DNA of 64,000 nt from SZUA-368 sp028533045 (GCA_050031985.1 JBNAIG010000028.1:137162-201161), one strand, 5' to 3'; shown: positions 17,267 through 26,025, counted from the first letter of the stretch. Made by a program: numbers and translations. Notes: generated from the letters alone by a model not told the origin.

Positions 17267-19157
17267 GGAAAGAAAAATAAGGAATTTGCAAAGAATACTA
17301 ACCAGTCCTCTCTCTATCAAACTGATTTATCGCATCATTCTTATTAGTCTTCTTATCACTATCATAAGCGCTCTAGTCCAAATCGCCCTTGATTATAATC
17401 GGGGACTGGACAGTATTGAAGAGACCTTGAACCTCATTGAAGAGACTGACCTGGAATCCATTGCCGCCAGTGTCTACAACATCGATGAGGCCATTCTGAA
17501 TATTCAGCTGCGCGGGATAATCAAAATGGAGAGCATTGTCTTTGTTCAGGTAAGGGAGATCCGGGGAGAGAATGTGTATCTTTCCTCCGTGGGAGATGAA
17601 CTGGTAGAGCAGCATATTGTAAGGGTTCTTCCCCTCATTCACCATTCTCCCGGGGGGGAGGAGCGTGAATTCGGTTCTCTTCTTGTGGCGGCCAATCTGG
17701 ATAATCTGTATAACAGGCTTTTTCGTTCCGCCCTGGGCATTTTTCTCGAGAACATGATTATCATTTCCTGCCTGGCCATAGTTCTTTTCTTTATGACCGA
17801 AATGACCATTACCCGGCACCTTGCCAAGATTGCCGATTATGCCAATAAGGTTGATTTGAACCGTCTTGACCAAACTCTTATCCTGGATCGTAAGGATTCC
17901 ATCGGTTCGGTGGACGATGAACTGGCTATTCTTACCAAGTCCTTCAACGACATGCAAAAGAGAATCTTCGATGAAATTATGGAGAACCGTAAGAATCAGG
18001 AAGAACGGGAAAGGCTTGAAGAGCATTATAAGCAAACTCAGAAAATGGAGTCCATAGGCCGACTGGCTGGCGGGGTGGCCCATGATCTTAACAATCTGCT
18101 TACCCCTATTTTGCTGTGCGGAGACTTTCTGGACAGCCAGACAGAGGAGGGCGACCCGGATAAGGAGTATATTAACGGTATTCTCGAGGCGGGAACCAAG
18201 GCCAGGGATCTGGTGGCCCAGCTTCTCACTTTTAGCCGAAAGGCTCCCCTTGAGTATAAAGTTCTTGATGTTAACACTCTGATATCCCATTTTGAGAAGC
18301 TTCTGCGAAGGACAATCCGGGAAAATATAAAGATAACCATGAACCTTAATGAAGGGCTTTTTCCCGTTTATGCCGACCGGGGGCAGCTGGAGCAGATCAT
18401 TCTAAACCTCTCCGTTAATGCCCAGGATGCCATGGTTGACGGGGGAACTCTCTCTATCGAAACAAGAAATATCTACCTCGACAGTTCCTACGCCGAGGAA
18501 AACCCCGATGTAACACCGGGAAATTACGTTATGCTGGCTATCTGTGATACCGGGGCAGGTATTCCCAAAGAGGTGCGCAGCAAGATTTTTGATCCCTTCT
18601 TTTCCACAAAAGGGGATATGGGGACCGGGTTGGGACTCTCCACTGTGTACGGAATAATTAAACAGCATAAAGGGACCGTTTGGGTTTACAGCGAAGAGAA
18701 TGTGGGAACTTGCTTCAAAGTTTATCTTCCCGAATATGAGTCATCCGGAGGAGCCGCAGAAGCAGAAAGAGAGGATCAAATCCTTCCTGCTGCGGAAGGA
18801 CATGAATATATTCTTGTTGTGGAAGATAATAAGCAGGTGAGGGAACTGACTGTTAAGATCCTGCTAGAGCAGTCATACAAGGTCCTTTCCGCAGAAAACA
18901 GTATCGAGGCTTTAAAGATTCTGACCAATAAGGAAAATACGGTAGACCTTCTCCTTTCCGATGTTATTTTACCCGGATTGAACGGTAAGGAACTCTATGA
19001 CAATGCCAAGCAGATTCGCCCTGACTTAAAAGTCCTCTATATGTCCGGTTACACGGACAACATCATATCCTTTACGGAAGAGTCGGCGGATCATTTTATT
19101 CAGAAACCCTTTTCCCGAATGGATCTTATCAGAAAAATCCGATCACTCCTTGACTGA
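17247..19157 (+). CDS. Hybrid sensor histidine kinase with C-terminal receiver
   Basis: 636 residues. Membrane helices near 27-47 and 168-190 enclose an extracytoplasmic domain of about 120 residues. A HAMP-like linker follows, then a HisKA domain (phosphorylated His279 in G-G-V-A-H-D-L-N-N), an ATPase domain (N box S-V-N-A-Q-D-A, C-D-T-G-A-G-I, G-T-G-L-G-L-S), and a receiver with Asp572 in L-L-L-S-D-V-I-L-P-G. The receiver is terminal and no output domain or partner regulator gene is adjacent, so the phosphate must leave to a distant partner. The overlap with the upstream binding protein suggests it reads that protein's ligand. Its 3' end overlaps the convergent flavoprotein gene by 15 bases. 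Confidence 0.88.
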   Translation: MGIFVNRERKIRNLQRILTSPLSIKLIYRIILISLLITIISALVQIALDYNRGLDSIEETLNLIEETDLESIAASVYNIDEAILNIQLRGIIKMESIVFVQVREIRGENVYLSSVGDELVEQHIVRVLPLIHHSPGGEEREFGSLLVAANLDNLYNRLFRSALGIFLENMIIISCLAIVLFFMTEMTITRHLAKIADYANKVDLNRLDQTLILDRKDSIGSVDDELAILTKSFNDMQKRIFDEIMENRKNQEERERLEEHYKQTQKMESIGRLAGGVAHDLNNLLTPILLCGDFLDSQTEEGDPDKEYINGILEAGTKARDLVAQLLTFSRKAPLEYKVLDVNTLISHFEKLLRRTIRENIKITMNLNEGLFPVYADRGQLEQIILNLSVNAQDAMVDGGTLSIETRNIYLDSSYAEENPDVTPGNYVMLAICDTGAGIPKEVRSKIFDPFFSTKGDMGTGLGLSTVYGIIKQHKGTVWVYSEENVGTCFKVYLPEYESSGGAAEAEREDQILPAAEGHEYILVVEDNKQVRELTVKILLEQSYKVLSAENSIEALKILTNKENTVDLLLSDVILPGLNGKELYDNAKQIRPDLKVLYMSGYTDNIISFTEESADHFIQKPFSRMDLIRKIRSLLD

Positions 19158-20360
19158 TTTTCGAAGAGACATCCCTGCTAAAAAACCCGTAGAAAAGGCG
19201 GCTTGCAGATTAAAGCCCCCCGAATCGCCGTCAATATCCATGACTTCCCCCGCAAAGTAAAGCCCCGGTACCAGGCGTGACTCCATTGTTTTGGGATTGA
19301 TTTCCTTTGTTTCCACTCCTCCTGTTGTTACCATGGCCTTGTTCCAGCCCTGAAGGCGGTCCAGAGAAAAGGGGTATTCTGTCATTTCTCCAAGCAGTTT
19401 TTTGCGTTCCCCTTTGGTCATTTGGGAAAGGGATTTTTCCGGGGGAATCACTCCCAAAAGTTCGCCTATGAGTTTACGGGGCAGGCCCAGATTTTTCATA
19501 AAACTGCCTATTCCCTGTTTACCCTCTTCTTTTAGCTCTTCACTCCACTTTTGATTAACTTTTTCCCTGTTTTGTCCGCAAAAGTTAAGGTTGAGCCGGT
19601 CACCCTCCCGGAAGTCCCGGCTGTTATCGATGACTACAGGACCGGAGAGTCCCTTATGGGTAATAAGAAGATTTCCTTTGTAACGTCCGGCCAGCTTTCC
19701 TTGTCGGAACACTTCTACTCCGGCTTCCTCAAAGGAGAGTCCCGCCAGGGAGGTGAGGGTAAAAACATCCGATTCCACACCGGTGAGGGCCGGTCGAAGG
19801 GGAACAATACTATGTCCCAGCTCCCGGGCAAAACGGGCTCCCTCTCCTGTTGAACCGGTTTTAGGGAAAGAACGCCCCCCTGTGGCAATAATCAGTTTTT
19901 CACAGCTGAATTCCTTAAGCTTAGTGATCACCCGGAAGCCCGAATCAGTCTTTTCTACGGAGATAACCCGGTCGTTCTGGTGGAATCGGGTCCCCTTTTC
20001 CCGTGCCTCGTTTATGAGGGCATGGAGAATGTCCCGGGCCGAGAGGGAACGGGGCAGGTAACGTCCTTTTTCATCCACAAAGGAGGGAATACCCCGTTCA
20101 TTGAAAAAGGCAATAAGGTTTTCATTGGTAAAAGAGAACAGGGCCGGTCTGAGAAAGCGTTCTTTCCCGTTGTATCGGGCCAGCAGTTCCGGGACCGTTC
20201 CCTCGTGGGTAAAATTGCATTGCCCCGCCGCAGTGGTAAGGAGCTTCCGGCCCGGCTTGGGGCCACCCTCTATGAGGAGAGTCTCCGGTCCGCCCCCGGA
20301 AATAGCCGCCATGAGTCCCGCCGGTCCCCCGCCTATGATGATTGTTGGGAAATGATCCAT
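19143..20360 (-). CDS. NAD(P)/FAD-dependent oxidoreductase, HI0933/BaiN family
   Basis: 405 residues. The N-terminal dinucleotide-binding motif I-I-G-G-G-P-A-G-L-M-A-A and an early T-T-A-A-G-Q-C-N-F-T segment are the hallmarks of the HI0933-like flavoproteins. The C-terminal G-L-Y-F-A-G-E-V-M-D-I-D-G-D-S-G-G-F-N motif binds FAD. The exact reaction is unknown; relatives include BaiN, reported to reduce steroid double bonds, but that cannot be transferred here. No ribosome-binding site is seen; a weak TATCCT lies 6 bases before the ATG, so it may be leaderless. Confidence 0.85.
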   Translation of the reverse strand: MDHFPTIIIGGGPAGLMAAISGGGPETLLIEGGPKPGRKLLTTAAGQCNFTHEGTVPELLARYNGKERFLRPALFSFTNENLIAFFNERGIPSFVDEKGRYLPRSLSARDILHALINEAREKGTRFHQNDRVISVEKTDSGFRVITKLKEFSCEKLIIATGGRSFPKTGSTGEGARFARELGHSIVPLRPALTGVESDVFTLTSLAGLSFEEAGVEVFRQGKLAGRYKGNLLITHKGLSGPVVIDNSRDFREGDRLNLNFCGQNREKVNQKWSEELKEEGKQGIGSFMKNLGLPRKLIGELLGVIPPEKSLSQMTKGERKKLLGEMTEYPFSLDRLQGWNKAMVTTGGVETKEINPKTMESRLVPGLYFAGEVMDIDGDSGGFNLQAAFSTGFLAGMSLRKSVKE

Positions 20361-20407
20361 GAAGGGAGGATAGCATGGAAGGCCCGGAGTTGGTAGAGCT
20401 TCTTGGG

Positions 20408-20863
20408 CTATTGATCGGCGAGTTTCTTTTCCGCCGTCAGCCGCAGTGGTTCTATGACAACCAAGATGTAAAGGGCGGCATAGAACATTACGATGAGGGC
20501 AACCGCCATGTTGGGACCGATGATAGAGGTGTCCGTGAGGTTTGCCATAATACCGATGACTCCCAAAATCATTGCAGCAAAGGAGGAACAGATGATCATT
20601 TGTTTTAGGGTGTTCAGGTATGAGAGACTTTTTTTGAGAATCTTTTCTTTTCCTTCCTCTTTCGTCAGTATCTCATGAATCATCTTTTTCTGTTCCGACG
20701 GGGGAGTCATAAAAGAAATAAGGACGTGGGGGACGAAAATGGCCATGATAAATGAGGCCGGATCAAAATACATCCCGAGAAAATGCCAATCTCCTATCAT
20801 TAGGACTGCGGTCATAAAAGCCAGTCCCGTGAAAATTATACCGCCTGTAAATCTTAACTTCAT
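20408..20863 (-). CDS. Short MotA/TolQ-like membrane protein
   Basis: 151 residues with four predicted membrane helices (about 5-25, 33-53, 90-111, 116-140). The start (G-G-I-I-F-T-G-L-A, then F-D-P-A-S-F-I-M) and the end (G-P-N-M-A-V-A-L-I-V-M-F-Y-A-A-L) resemble the first and last helices of the stator protein MotA. MotA is about 250-290 residues; here the cytoplasmic loop between helices 2 and 3 is only about 35 residues, so the FliG-contacting part is missing. It is the third gene of an operon with an ECF sigma factor and a one-helix membrane protein, overlapping the latter by four bases. It is therefore probably not a flagellar stator; an ion-channel or sensing role is inference. Confidence 0.6.
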   Translation of the reverse strand: MKLRFTGGIIFTGLAFMTAVLMIGDWHFLGMYFDPASFIMAIFVPHVLISFMTPPSEQKKMIHEILTKEEGKEKILKKSLSYLNTLKQMIICSSFAAMILGVIGIMANLTDTSIIGPNMAVALIVMFYAALYILVVIEPLRLTAEKKLADQ

Positions 20864-21165
20864 AATGAAAACTCCTTCTTATTTATTTGATCTTGAAAAT
20901 ACTCTATTGAACTGTAAACGAGGTAAGGGGGGATCTCCTGCAATTCTTTATAGGATTCCCGTGTCATATGACTTTTCCTTAGGCGATTGTCATAGGCCCC
21001 GGGAAAGAGAATGACAAGAAAGACTACCGCCGCAGCAACGGCTGTAATGATATTGTCTTTGACCATGGATGTTTTTTTTTCTTCTGTTTCCCCGGGAAAG
21101 GGAGGCGTAATGGATTGTTCCACTTCATGACTAAAATAGTTCTTAAGGGAATCAGGCTCTCTCAT
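20860..21165 (-). CDS. Small single-helix membrane protein, probable anti-sigma factor
   Basis: 101 residues. About 38 cytoplasmic residues, one membrane helix (about 40-57) and an outer tail of some 40 residues. No zinc-binding anti-sigma motif (H-x3-C-x2-C) is present. It overlaps the ECF sigma gene by 14 bases, with GGGAGG inside that gene as ribosome-binding site; this arrangement is typical of sigma/anti-sigma pairs. It also overlaps the MotA-like gene by four bases. An alternative is a MotB/ExbD-like partner of the next protein, which also have one N-terminal helix. Confidence 0.5.
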   Translation of the reverse strand: MREPDSLKNYFSHEVEQSITPPFPGETEEKKTSMVKDNIITAVAAAVVFLVILFPGAYDNRLRKSHMTRESYKELQEIPPYLVYSSIEYFQDQINKKEFSL

Positions 21166-21724
21166 CGCAGACCTCCCGGGTAAGCTCTTTTCTTAATGCT
21201 TTTTTGATTCGGTACATTTCGTATTTTACGGTTCCTTCCGGCCGCCCTAGTATTCGGCCCGCTTCTTTGTAAGTCATTTCTTCGTAGCAGGTCAGGAAGA
21301 GAAGTTCCCTGTCCGGGGGATTCAACGTCTCCATTGCTTGAACCAGCTCTTCTCGTTCAACCTTTCTCAGGACTATATCTTCCGGGGTTTCCCATTTTTC
21401 CTCCGGAGTGTGAATCTCTTCCTCCCATTCCACCAATTGGGGCTTTTTTCTTCGGAAGCGGTCTACCTCGCTATTCCGTGCCACTCGGTAGAGCCAGGTA
21501 GAGAAGGCGTAGTCCGGGTTATAGGTCTCCAGGGATTCAAAGACAGTTAAAAGAATCTCCGAAACCCGGTCCTCCCTTATCTCCCGGGGAATGGAGGCAA
21601 GAAAAGTCTGAAGACGAGGATGATAGTGTTCCCAAATCCTTCTTAGTAGGGTTTCTTTAAGCTTGGTCTTTCTTTTTCCCCTGGCCTTTTGCCAATCCCT
21701 GTAAAGGGGGCGAATCTCATCCAT
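21152..21724 (-). CDS. ECF-type RNA polymerase sigma factor
   Basis: 190 residues. Region 2 is visible as A-F-S-T-W-L-Y-R-V-A-R-N followed by a basic stretch (D-R-F-R-R-K-K), and region 4 as E-E-M-T-Y-K-E-A-G-R-I-L-G-R-P-E-G-T-V-K near the C-terminus. It directs polymerase to a stress or envelope regulon. It leads an operon with a small membrane protein and a MotA-like protein, and is divergent from a PEGA-propeller gene only 70 bases away, which may be a target. A+T-rich TAATATAAT lies just before its ATG, with no ribosome-binding site. Confidence 0.87.
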   Translation of the reverse strand: MDEIRPLYRDWQKARGKRKTKLKETLLRRIWEHYHPRLQTFLASIPREIREDRVSEILLTVFESLETYNPDYAFSTWLYRVARNSEVDRFRRKKPQLVEWEEEIHTPEEKWETPEDIVLRKVEREELVQAMETLNPPDRELLFLTCYEEMTYKEAGRILGRPEGTVKYEMYRIKKALRKELTREVCDERA

Positions 21725-21757
21725 ACAATTATATTATTCGATAATCTCCGTGAACGG

Positions 21758-21788
21758 TTGGACTTTTTTTACAAAAAATCCCTATAAT
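21758..21788 (+). promoter_or_regulatory. Promoter of the PEGA-propeller gene, leaderless geometry
   Basis: TTGGAC (21758-21763), 19 bases, TATAAT (21783-21788), 6 bases, then ATG at 21795. No Shine-Dalgarno sequence is present. Confidence 0.5.
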
Positions 21789-21794
21789 AGCGCC

Positions 21795-23072
21795 ATGGGG
21801 AATCTTTTTAAGAGAATTTTACTACCACTCATCTTCGTTTCAACCTTGGCGGCCCAGTCTAACCACACCGCCCTTACACTTCGCTTTTTTCCTTTGAACT
21901 CCCAAATTCTCCTGGACGGCATACCGGTAGAGCCCGTTTTTTCCGATGAGGAGGGGGAGTTTCGCACTTTCTATCTTTCCCGGGGGCTTCATCAATTGAG
22001 CATTAGTGCTCCCGGCTATGAGACCAGAAGCTACCCGCTTGTGGCGGAAGACCGGGAGATTAGTATTGAGGGAAAGCTTGAGAAGTTGGATTTACCAATT
22101 TACCAAGTAGGTGAACTTCCCACGGCAAAGCAGCCCAAGAGCGTTACCTTTTCTCCGGACGGTCAATATCTGGCTGTAGCCTCCCTGGGGAGCAACCGGG
22201 GGCTTCAGATTTATAGGGCCCGCCCCTTTGAGCACCTTGTGGATCTTATTCCCCCTGGAGATATGGCAGACAGTACGGGCTTTGTCGAGTCCTGCTGGCT
22301 CCCCGGGCGGGAGGAGGTTTGGTTCTCCCAGATGAACACCGGTCTGTTTCACGTTTACTCTACGGTCGATTGGAGTTACCAGGGCAGCTACTCCGGAGGT
22401 GGGGGCTGGAGTAAGGTTCTGCTTGTATCCCGTGATGAAAGCCGGGTCTATCTGTCCCACTGGTCATCGGAAACGGTCACCGAAATTGATGTAGCCACCC
22501 GAACAATTCTGCGCACCTTTCCCACCAGCGGCACACCTCGGGGCATGACCTTTTCTCCCGACGGAAAGACCCTTTTGGTGGCGATTTTTTCCGCCAATGC
22601 CCTGGATCAAATCGACTTGGTTACGGGAACTGTCACAACCAAAAACTACAGCGCCCATTCGGGAGCCATGCGTCACCTCCTTTCCGATTCGATCCGGGGG
22701 CTTCATTACGTGACCAATATGCAGCTAGGGGTGGTTTATGCCCTTTCCGACAGAACCGGGGTCGTCAGGAATGTCTACCAGGTCGGCTTCAAGCCCAACA
22801 CCGCCGAAATGTCTTCCGATGGGCGCTATCTTTTTGTCTCTTGCCGGGGACCCAATAATCCGGTCAGCTATCTTATTGAGGGCCACGAATTCGGCAAGGT
22901 CTACATCATAGACCTGGAGAAGCGGGAGGTTATCGGTTGGATCTGGGGGCGCGATCAGCCCACCGGACTGGATGTCAGCCCCGATTCCCGCTATCTCGCT
23001 TTTACCGATTTTAAAGACGATAATCTTGAACTTTACCGTATATTGCCCGGGGAGGATTTATGGAAGGAGTAA
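21795..23072 (+). CDS. Exported PEGA-like and YVTN beta-propeller protein
   Basis: 425 residues. A signal peptide ends near L-A-A-Q-S. Residues about 25-90 resemble a PEGA domain (I-L-L-D-G-I-P-V ... G-Y-E-T-R-S-Y), often found at the cell surface. The rest is a seven-bladed-type propeller with repeated F-S-P-D-G-Q/K-Y/T-L blades, as in YVTN/surface-layer proteins. The frame is open 15 codons upstream, but the ATG at 21795 gives a clean signal peptide and lies directly behind a TATAAT box. The function is unknown, probably envelope-related; the divergent ECF sigma gene may control it. It overlaps the NUDIX gene by 13 bases. Confidence 0.75.
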   Translation: MGNLFKRILLPLIFVSTLAAQSNHTALTLRFFPLNSQILLDGIPVEPVFSDEEGEFRTFYLSRGLHQLSISAPGYETRSYPLVAEDREISIEGKLEKLDLPIYQVGELPTAKQPKSVTFSPDGQYLAVASLGSNRGLQIYRARPFEHLVDLIPPGDMADSTGFVESCWLPGREEVWFSQMNTGLFHVYSTVDWSYQGSYSGGGGWSKVLLVSRDESRVYLSHWSSETVTEIDVATRTILRTFPTSGTPRGMTFSPDGKTLLVAIFSANALDQIDLVTGTVTTKNYSAHSGAMRHLLSDSIRGLHYVTNMQLGVVYALSDRTGVVRNVYQVGFKPNTAEMSSDGRYLFVSCRGPNNPVSYLIEGHEFGKVYIIDLEKREVIGWIWGRDQPTGLDVSPDSRYLAFTDFKDDNLELYRILPGEDLWKE

Positions 23073-23626
23073 AGCTGATCAGGCTGACAGGGGCCCGGCT
23101 GCTTTTAGGATACAGGAAGCGCCGTTTTGCCCGGGACGAGTGGTTTGACCTTGTTACTCCCGCCGGTCGTAAATTGGGAGAAGCCCCTCGCTCCGTCTGC
23201 CACAGAGGCCCGGGGCTGCTCCATTCGGTTGTCCACCTCCATGTGACCGATTCTGAGGGCCGCCTCTACCTGCAAAAACGGTCTCTCAACAAGAAAATAC
23301 AGCCCGGGAAATGGGACACCTCCGTGGGGGGGCATGTGGATTCCGGTGAAGCTGTGACCGATGCCCTTGTCCGTGAGACCCGGGAGGAGCTGGGGATGGA
23401 GGGATTTTCGCCCCGGGAACTCATTACTTACGTGTGGGAATCGGAACAGGAGAGCGAACTGGTCCACTCCTATACGACTCGGTGGGACGGGCCGGTTAAA
23501 CCTGACCCGGAAGAGATTGAGGAGGGCCGATTCTGGTCACGGTCAGAGATAGAAGAGGGCCTGGGTAAGGGTGTTTTTACCCCGAATTTTGAGCAGGAGT
23601 ATGTGCGGATTCGGGCATCTCTCTAA
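23060..23626 (+). CDS. NUDIX hydrolase, IDI-like subgroup
   Basis: 188 residues. The NUDIX box is complete: G-G-H-V-D-S-G-E, then R-E-T-R-E-E-L-G-M. The preceding part (D-L-V-T-P-A-G-R-K-L-G, then L-H-S-V-V-H and L-Y-L-Q-K-R-S) matches the YfcD/isopentenyl-diphosphate-isomerase-like subgroup, whose substrates are mostly unknown; it probably cleaves a nucleoside diphosphate derivative. GGGGAGG lies just before the ATG, inside the upstream gene, which it overlaps by 13 bases. Confidence 0.85.
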   Translation: MEGVKLIRLTGARLLLGYRKRRFARDEWFDLVTPAGRKLGEAPRSVCHRGPGLLHSVVHLHVTDSEGRLYLQKRSLNKKIQPGKWDTSVGGHVDSGEAVTDALVRETREELGMEGFSPRELITYVWESEQESELVHSYTTRWDGPVKPDPEEIEEGRFWSRSEIEEGLGKGVFTPNFEQEYVRIRASL

Positions 23627-23658
23627 TAAAACTGTAATGTTTGATTCGCCTAATTAAA

Positions 23659-23687
23659 TTGACTTCCTCCCGAACAGGGGTTATATT
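23659..23687 (+). promoter_or_regulatory. Promoter of the thioredoxin-like gene
   Basis: TTGACT (23659-23664), 17 bases, TATATT (23682-23687). The leader is about 23 bases and contains AGGAG, so this unit has a normal ribosome-binding site, unlike several neighbours. Confidence 0.6.
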
Positions 23688-23716
23688 CAAAATACACTAT
23701 GTTTCAGGAGTCCCTA

Positions 23717-24340
23717 ATGAAAACAAGCAAGATTATTTATATAGCCCTTATTCTCCTTTTGGCGGGGGGAGCCTTTTTTCTTTTTGCCAATGGTAACGAA
23801 GATGAAGTGAACCGTTCGGAGACCACCGGCGAATCCTCCGCTCCTTTGGAAGCTGCCATTGTGTTTGACGAAAACGCCTATCCTCCCAACGGTTGGACCG
23901 TAAGTATGGCAGAAGCCGCTGCCGAGGCGGAAGCTTCGGGCAAGATGATCCTTTTGAACTTTACCGGCTCCGACTGGTGCGGTTGGTGTCAGAAATTGGA
24001 ACAGCAGGTCTTTTCCCAGCCCGAATTTCTCAGTTGGGCCAATGATAACCTTGTAATGGTTTTTATTGATTCCCCCTCTTCCATCGTGCTGGACGATCCT
24101 CTGGTAGAGCAGAACCAGTTGCTTCAGCAGGCTCTGGGTATTCAGGGATTTCCCACGGTGTTTCTTTTGGGCAGCGATTTAACGCCCCTCTTGAGGACGG
24201 GATACATGGATGGTTTACCCGCCGATTATATTCACCACCTGGAAACGGACCGACTGGGACTGGATGAAGAGTCGGAAGCGAACTTCCGCAACGGATTTTC
24301 CGGTTTTATTGAAGAACAACTCAAACCCCTGAATATCTAA
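23717..24340 (+). CDS. Exported thioredoxin-like disulfide protein
   Basis: 207 residues. An N-terminal hydrophobic segment (about 5-25) exports or anchors the protein. The thioredoxin-fold domain carries the redox pair in S-D-W-C-G-W-C-Q-K, and the cis-proline loop is Q-G-F-P-T-V-F-L, as in DsbD-gamma/thioredoxin_7 proteins. It probably reduces or checks disulfides in envelope proteins. The start at 23717 follows AGGAG by seven bases; an upstream in-frame ATG at 23699 lacks a ribosome-binding site. Confidence 0.82.
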   Translation: MKTSKIIYIALILLLAGGAFFLFANGNEDEVNRSETTGESSAPLEAAIVFDENAYPPNGWTVSMAEAAAEAEASGKMILLNFTGSDWCGWCQKLEQQVFSQPEFLSWANDNLVMVFIDSPSSIVLDDPLVEQNQLLQQALGIQGFPTVFLLGSDLTPLLRTGYMDGLPADYIHHLETDRLGLDEESEANFRNGFSGFIEEQLKPLNI

Positions 24341-24343
24341 AAC

Positions 24344-24372
24344 TTGCCAACCCCTGTTAAATGGAGTAGAGT
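24344..24372 (+). promoter_or_regulatory. Promoter of fapA, leaderless geometry
   Basis: TTGCCA (24344-24349), 17 bases, TAGAGT (24367-24372), 6 bases, then ATG at 24379. The same -10 sequence and the same spacing recur at 41634-41662. GGAG occurs 12 bases before the ATG, too far for a good ribosome-binding site. Confidence 0.5.
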
Positions 24373-24378
24373 GAACCT

Positions 24379-26025
24379 ATGATAAAAGGCTTCACCCTCT
24401 CCTACAGCAAAGGCAGTGCCTGGCTGACCGTTTACCCCCTCCAGAGTGAGGGGAGGCAGGTCTATTCCGACGAAATTCGGGCGCGCATGAAAATCCTGAG
24501 GATTCCTCCCGTAAGAAATACCCTTATAGAGAATATTATTCAGGAAGCTTCGGGAGAAGCGGTGGAACTGGGCCCCTGGCCCGGGGGGGAAGTCCTCTCC
24601 GCCCGCTGTTCCATCGAAGTGGCGGAGGATCGAATGACCGCCACCCTTACCGTTACTCCCCCCCGTCCGGGAGGCGAAGAAATAACCGTTCCCCTTATAG
24701 AAGCGGCACTGAAGGAGACCGGTATTCTGGCAGGTGTAGACCGGGAGTGGCTACGCCGTACGGGGGAAGAGAAGATATACAATCGGAAAATCCCCATCGC
24801 CCGGGGAGCCGATCCGGTTCACGGTAAGGGCTCCCGGGTAAAATACCATTTTGCCACCCAACGAATCCCCTACAAAGAATTACTTTACGGTCGCATCGAT
24901 CTTAAGGAACTCAACTATATTCAACACCGCGAGGAGGGAGATCTTTTAGCGGAACTTCTCCCCCGTGAAGAACCTCAAGAGGGGTACTTGGTTACGGGGG
25001 TAACCCTTCCTGCCCGGGAAGCGGACAAGGGAGAAAAAATCATTCCCGGAGAAGGAACCCTTCTTGAGGGAGAGAGGCTCCTCGCCAGCCGCGAGGGCAA
25101 TGCCCGCCTGGAAAAGGGTATGGTGCTTGTGGAGCCGGTAGTAACCGTAAATAATGTGGACTACGAAACGGGAAATCTCGATTTTGAAGGCTCCGTTGTA
25201 GTTAAAGGTACCGTGGCCGACGGTTTTTCTATAAGCGCCGGGGGCGATATAGAGGTGGAAAAGTGTGTTGGCCGGGCTAGACTGAAGGCGGGGCGCAATA
25301 TTATCCTTAAGCAGGGAATTAATGGTGATAATGAAGCCTTTGTTCAGGCCGGGGGGAGTGTCACGACCAAATACGGAGAGAGTTCCCAAATCCTTTGTGA
25401 AGGGGATCTTATTGTTCGGGAAGCCCTGATGCACTGCTCTCTCATGGTAAAGGGAAATCTTCTTCTTGCCGGGGGGCGAGCGGAGCTTTTGGGGGGCAGT
25501 GCCGTTATTCAAGGTTCTTTACTGTGCCGAAAGTTGGGAGGAATCTATGAACCCAACACTTCCGTTGTGCTGGGGATTAATCCGGAAGATCTGGAAAACT
25601 ATAAGAAGCTTTTAGGATCGATTGAAGCCAAAAGGATTAGGCTGGACGAGCTGGACAAAAAAATCGGTCTTATTCGAAAAGGAGCTTTCGGAGAGGATAA
25701 TCGGGAGAAATTGCGTCAGGCGGAAATTCAGCTTGAGGAAGAGGCGGTTCTGGTAAACGGAGAAGTCAAGGAAATGGTTGCCCGCAGCCACGAGATGGGA
25801 CGGGCCATGCCGGTACGGTCCGAATCGATTCTGGCCGCAGAAGACCGTATTTACAGCGGGGTGCAAATCCTGTTCGGCTTTACGGAGTATACGGGAAATG
25901 CCGGAGGAAAGGGCGTACCTTCTACCGTCCTCAGCTGTCACGAAGGTGTGATTCGGGACCGGGGATTTGACCGGGCTAATCCGCCCCGGATAGTTCCGGT
26001 CGGGGAAGAGGAAATCCCCTCTTGA
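24379..26025 (+). CDS. FapA-like (DUF342) polymer-forming protein
   Basis: 548 residues. A variable N-terminal domain of about 150 residues precedes the FapA core, where V-V-K-G-T-V-A-D-G, I-S-A-G-G-D-I and K-A-G-R-N-I-I repeats form a right-handed beta-helix; a coiled-coil segment follows (about 410-455) and a small C-terminal domain. FapA proteins are cytoplasmic scaffolds tied to cell shape, polar signalling or motility in several phyla; the role here is unproven. First gene of a tight operon with the alkyltransferase-like protein (TTGA overlap) and YitT (GTGA overlap). Confidence 0.82.
   Translation: MIKGFTLSYSKGSAWLTVYPLQSEGRQVYSDEIRARMKILRIPPVRNTLIENIIQEASGEAVELGPWPGGEVLSARCSIEVAEDRMTATLTVTPPRPGGEEITVPLIEAALKETGILAGVDREWLRRTGEEKIYNRKIPIARGADPVHGKGSRVKYHFATQRIPYKELLYGRIDLKELNYIQHREEGDLLAELLPREEPQEGYLVTGVTLPAREADKGEKIIPGEGTLLEGERLLASREGNARLEKGMVLVEPVVTVNNVDYETGNLDFEGSVVVKGTVADGFSISAGGDIEVEKCVGRARLKAGRNIILKQGINGDNEAFVQAGGSVTTKYGESSQILCEGDLIVREALMHCSLMVKGNLLLAGGRAELLGGSAVIQGSLLCRKLGGIYEPNTSVVLGINPEDLENYKKLLGSIEAKRIRLDELDKKIGLIRKGAFGEDNREKLRQAEIQLEEEAVLVNGEVKEMVARSHEMGRAMPVRSESILAAEDRIYSGVQILFGFTEYTGNAGGKGVPSTVLSCHEGVIRDRGFDRANPPRIVPVGEEEIPS

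Noticed and set aside
20408..20863. Flagellar stator MotA
   Set aside because: Only about half the normal length, cytoplasmic loop mostly missing, no motB next to it, and the operon contains a sigma factor.
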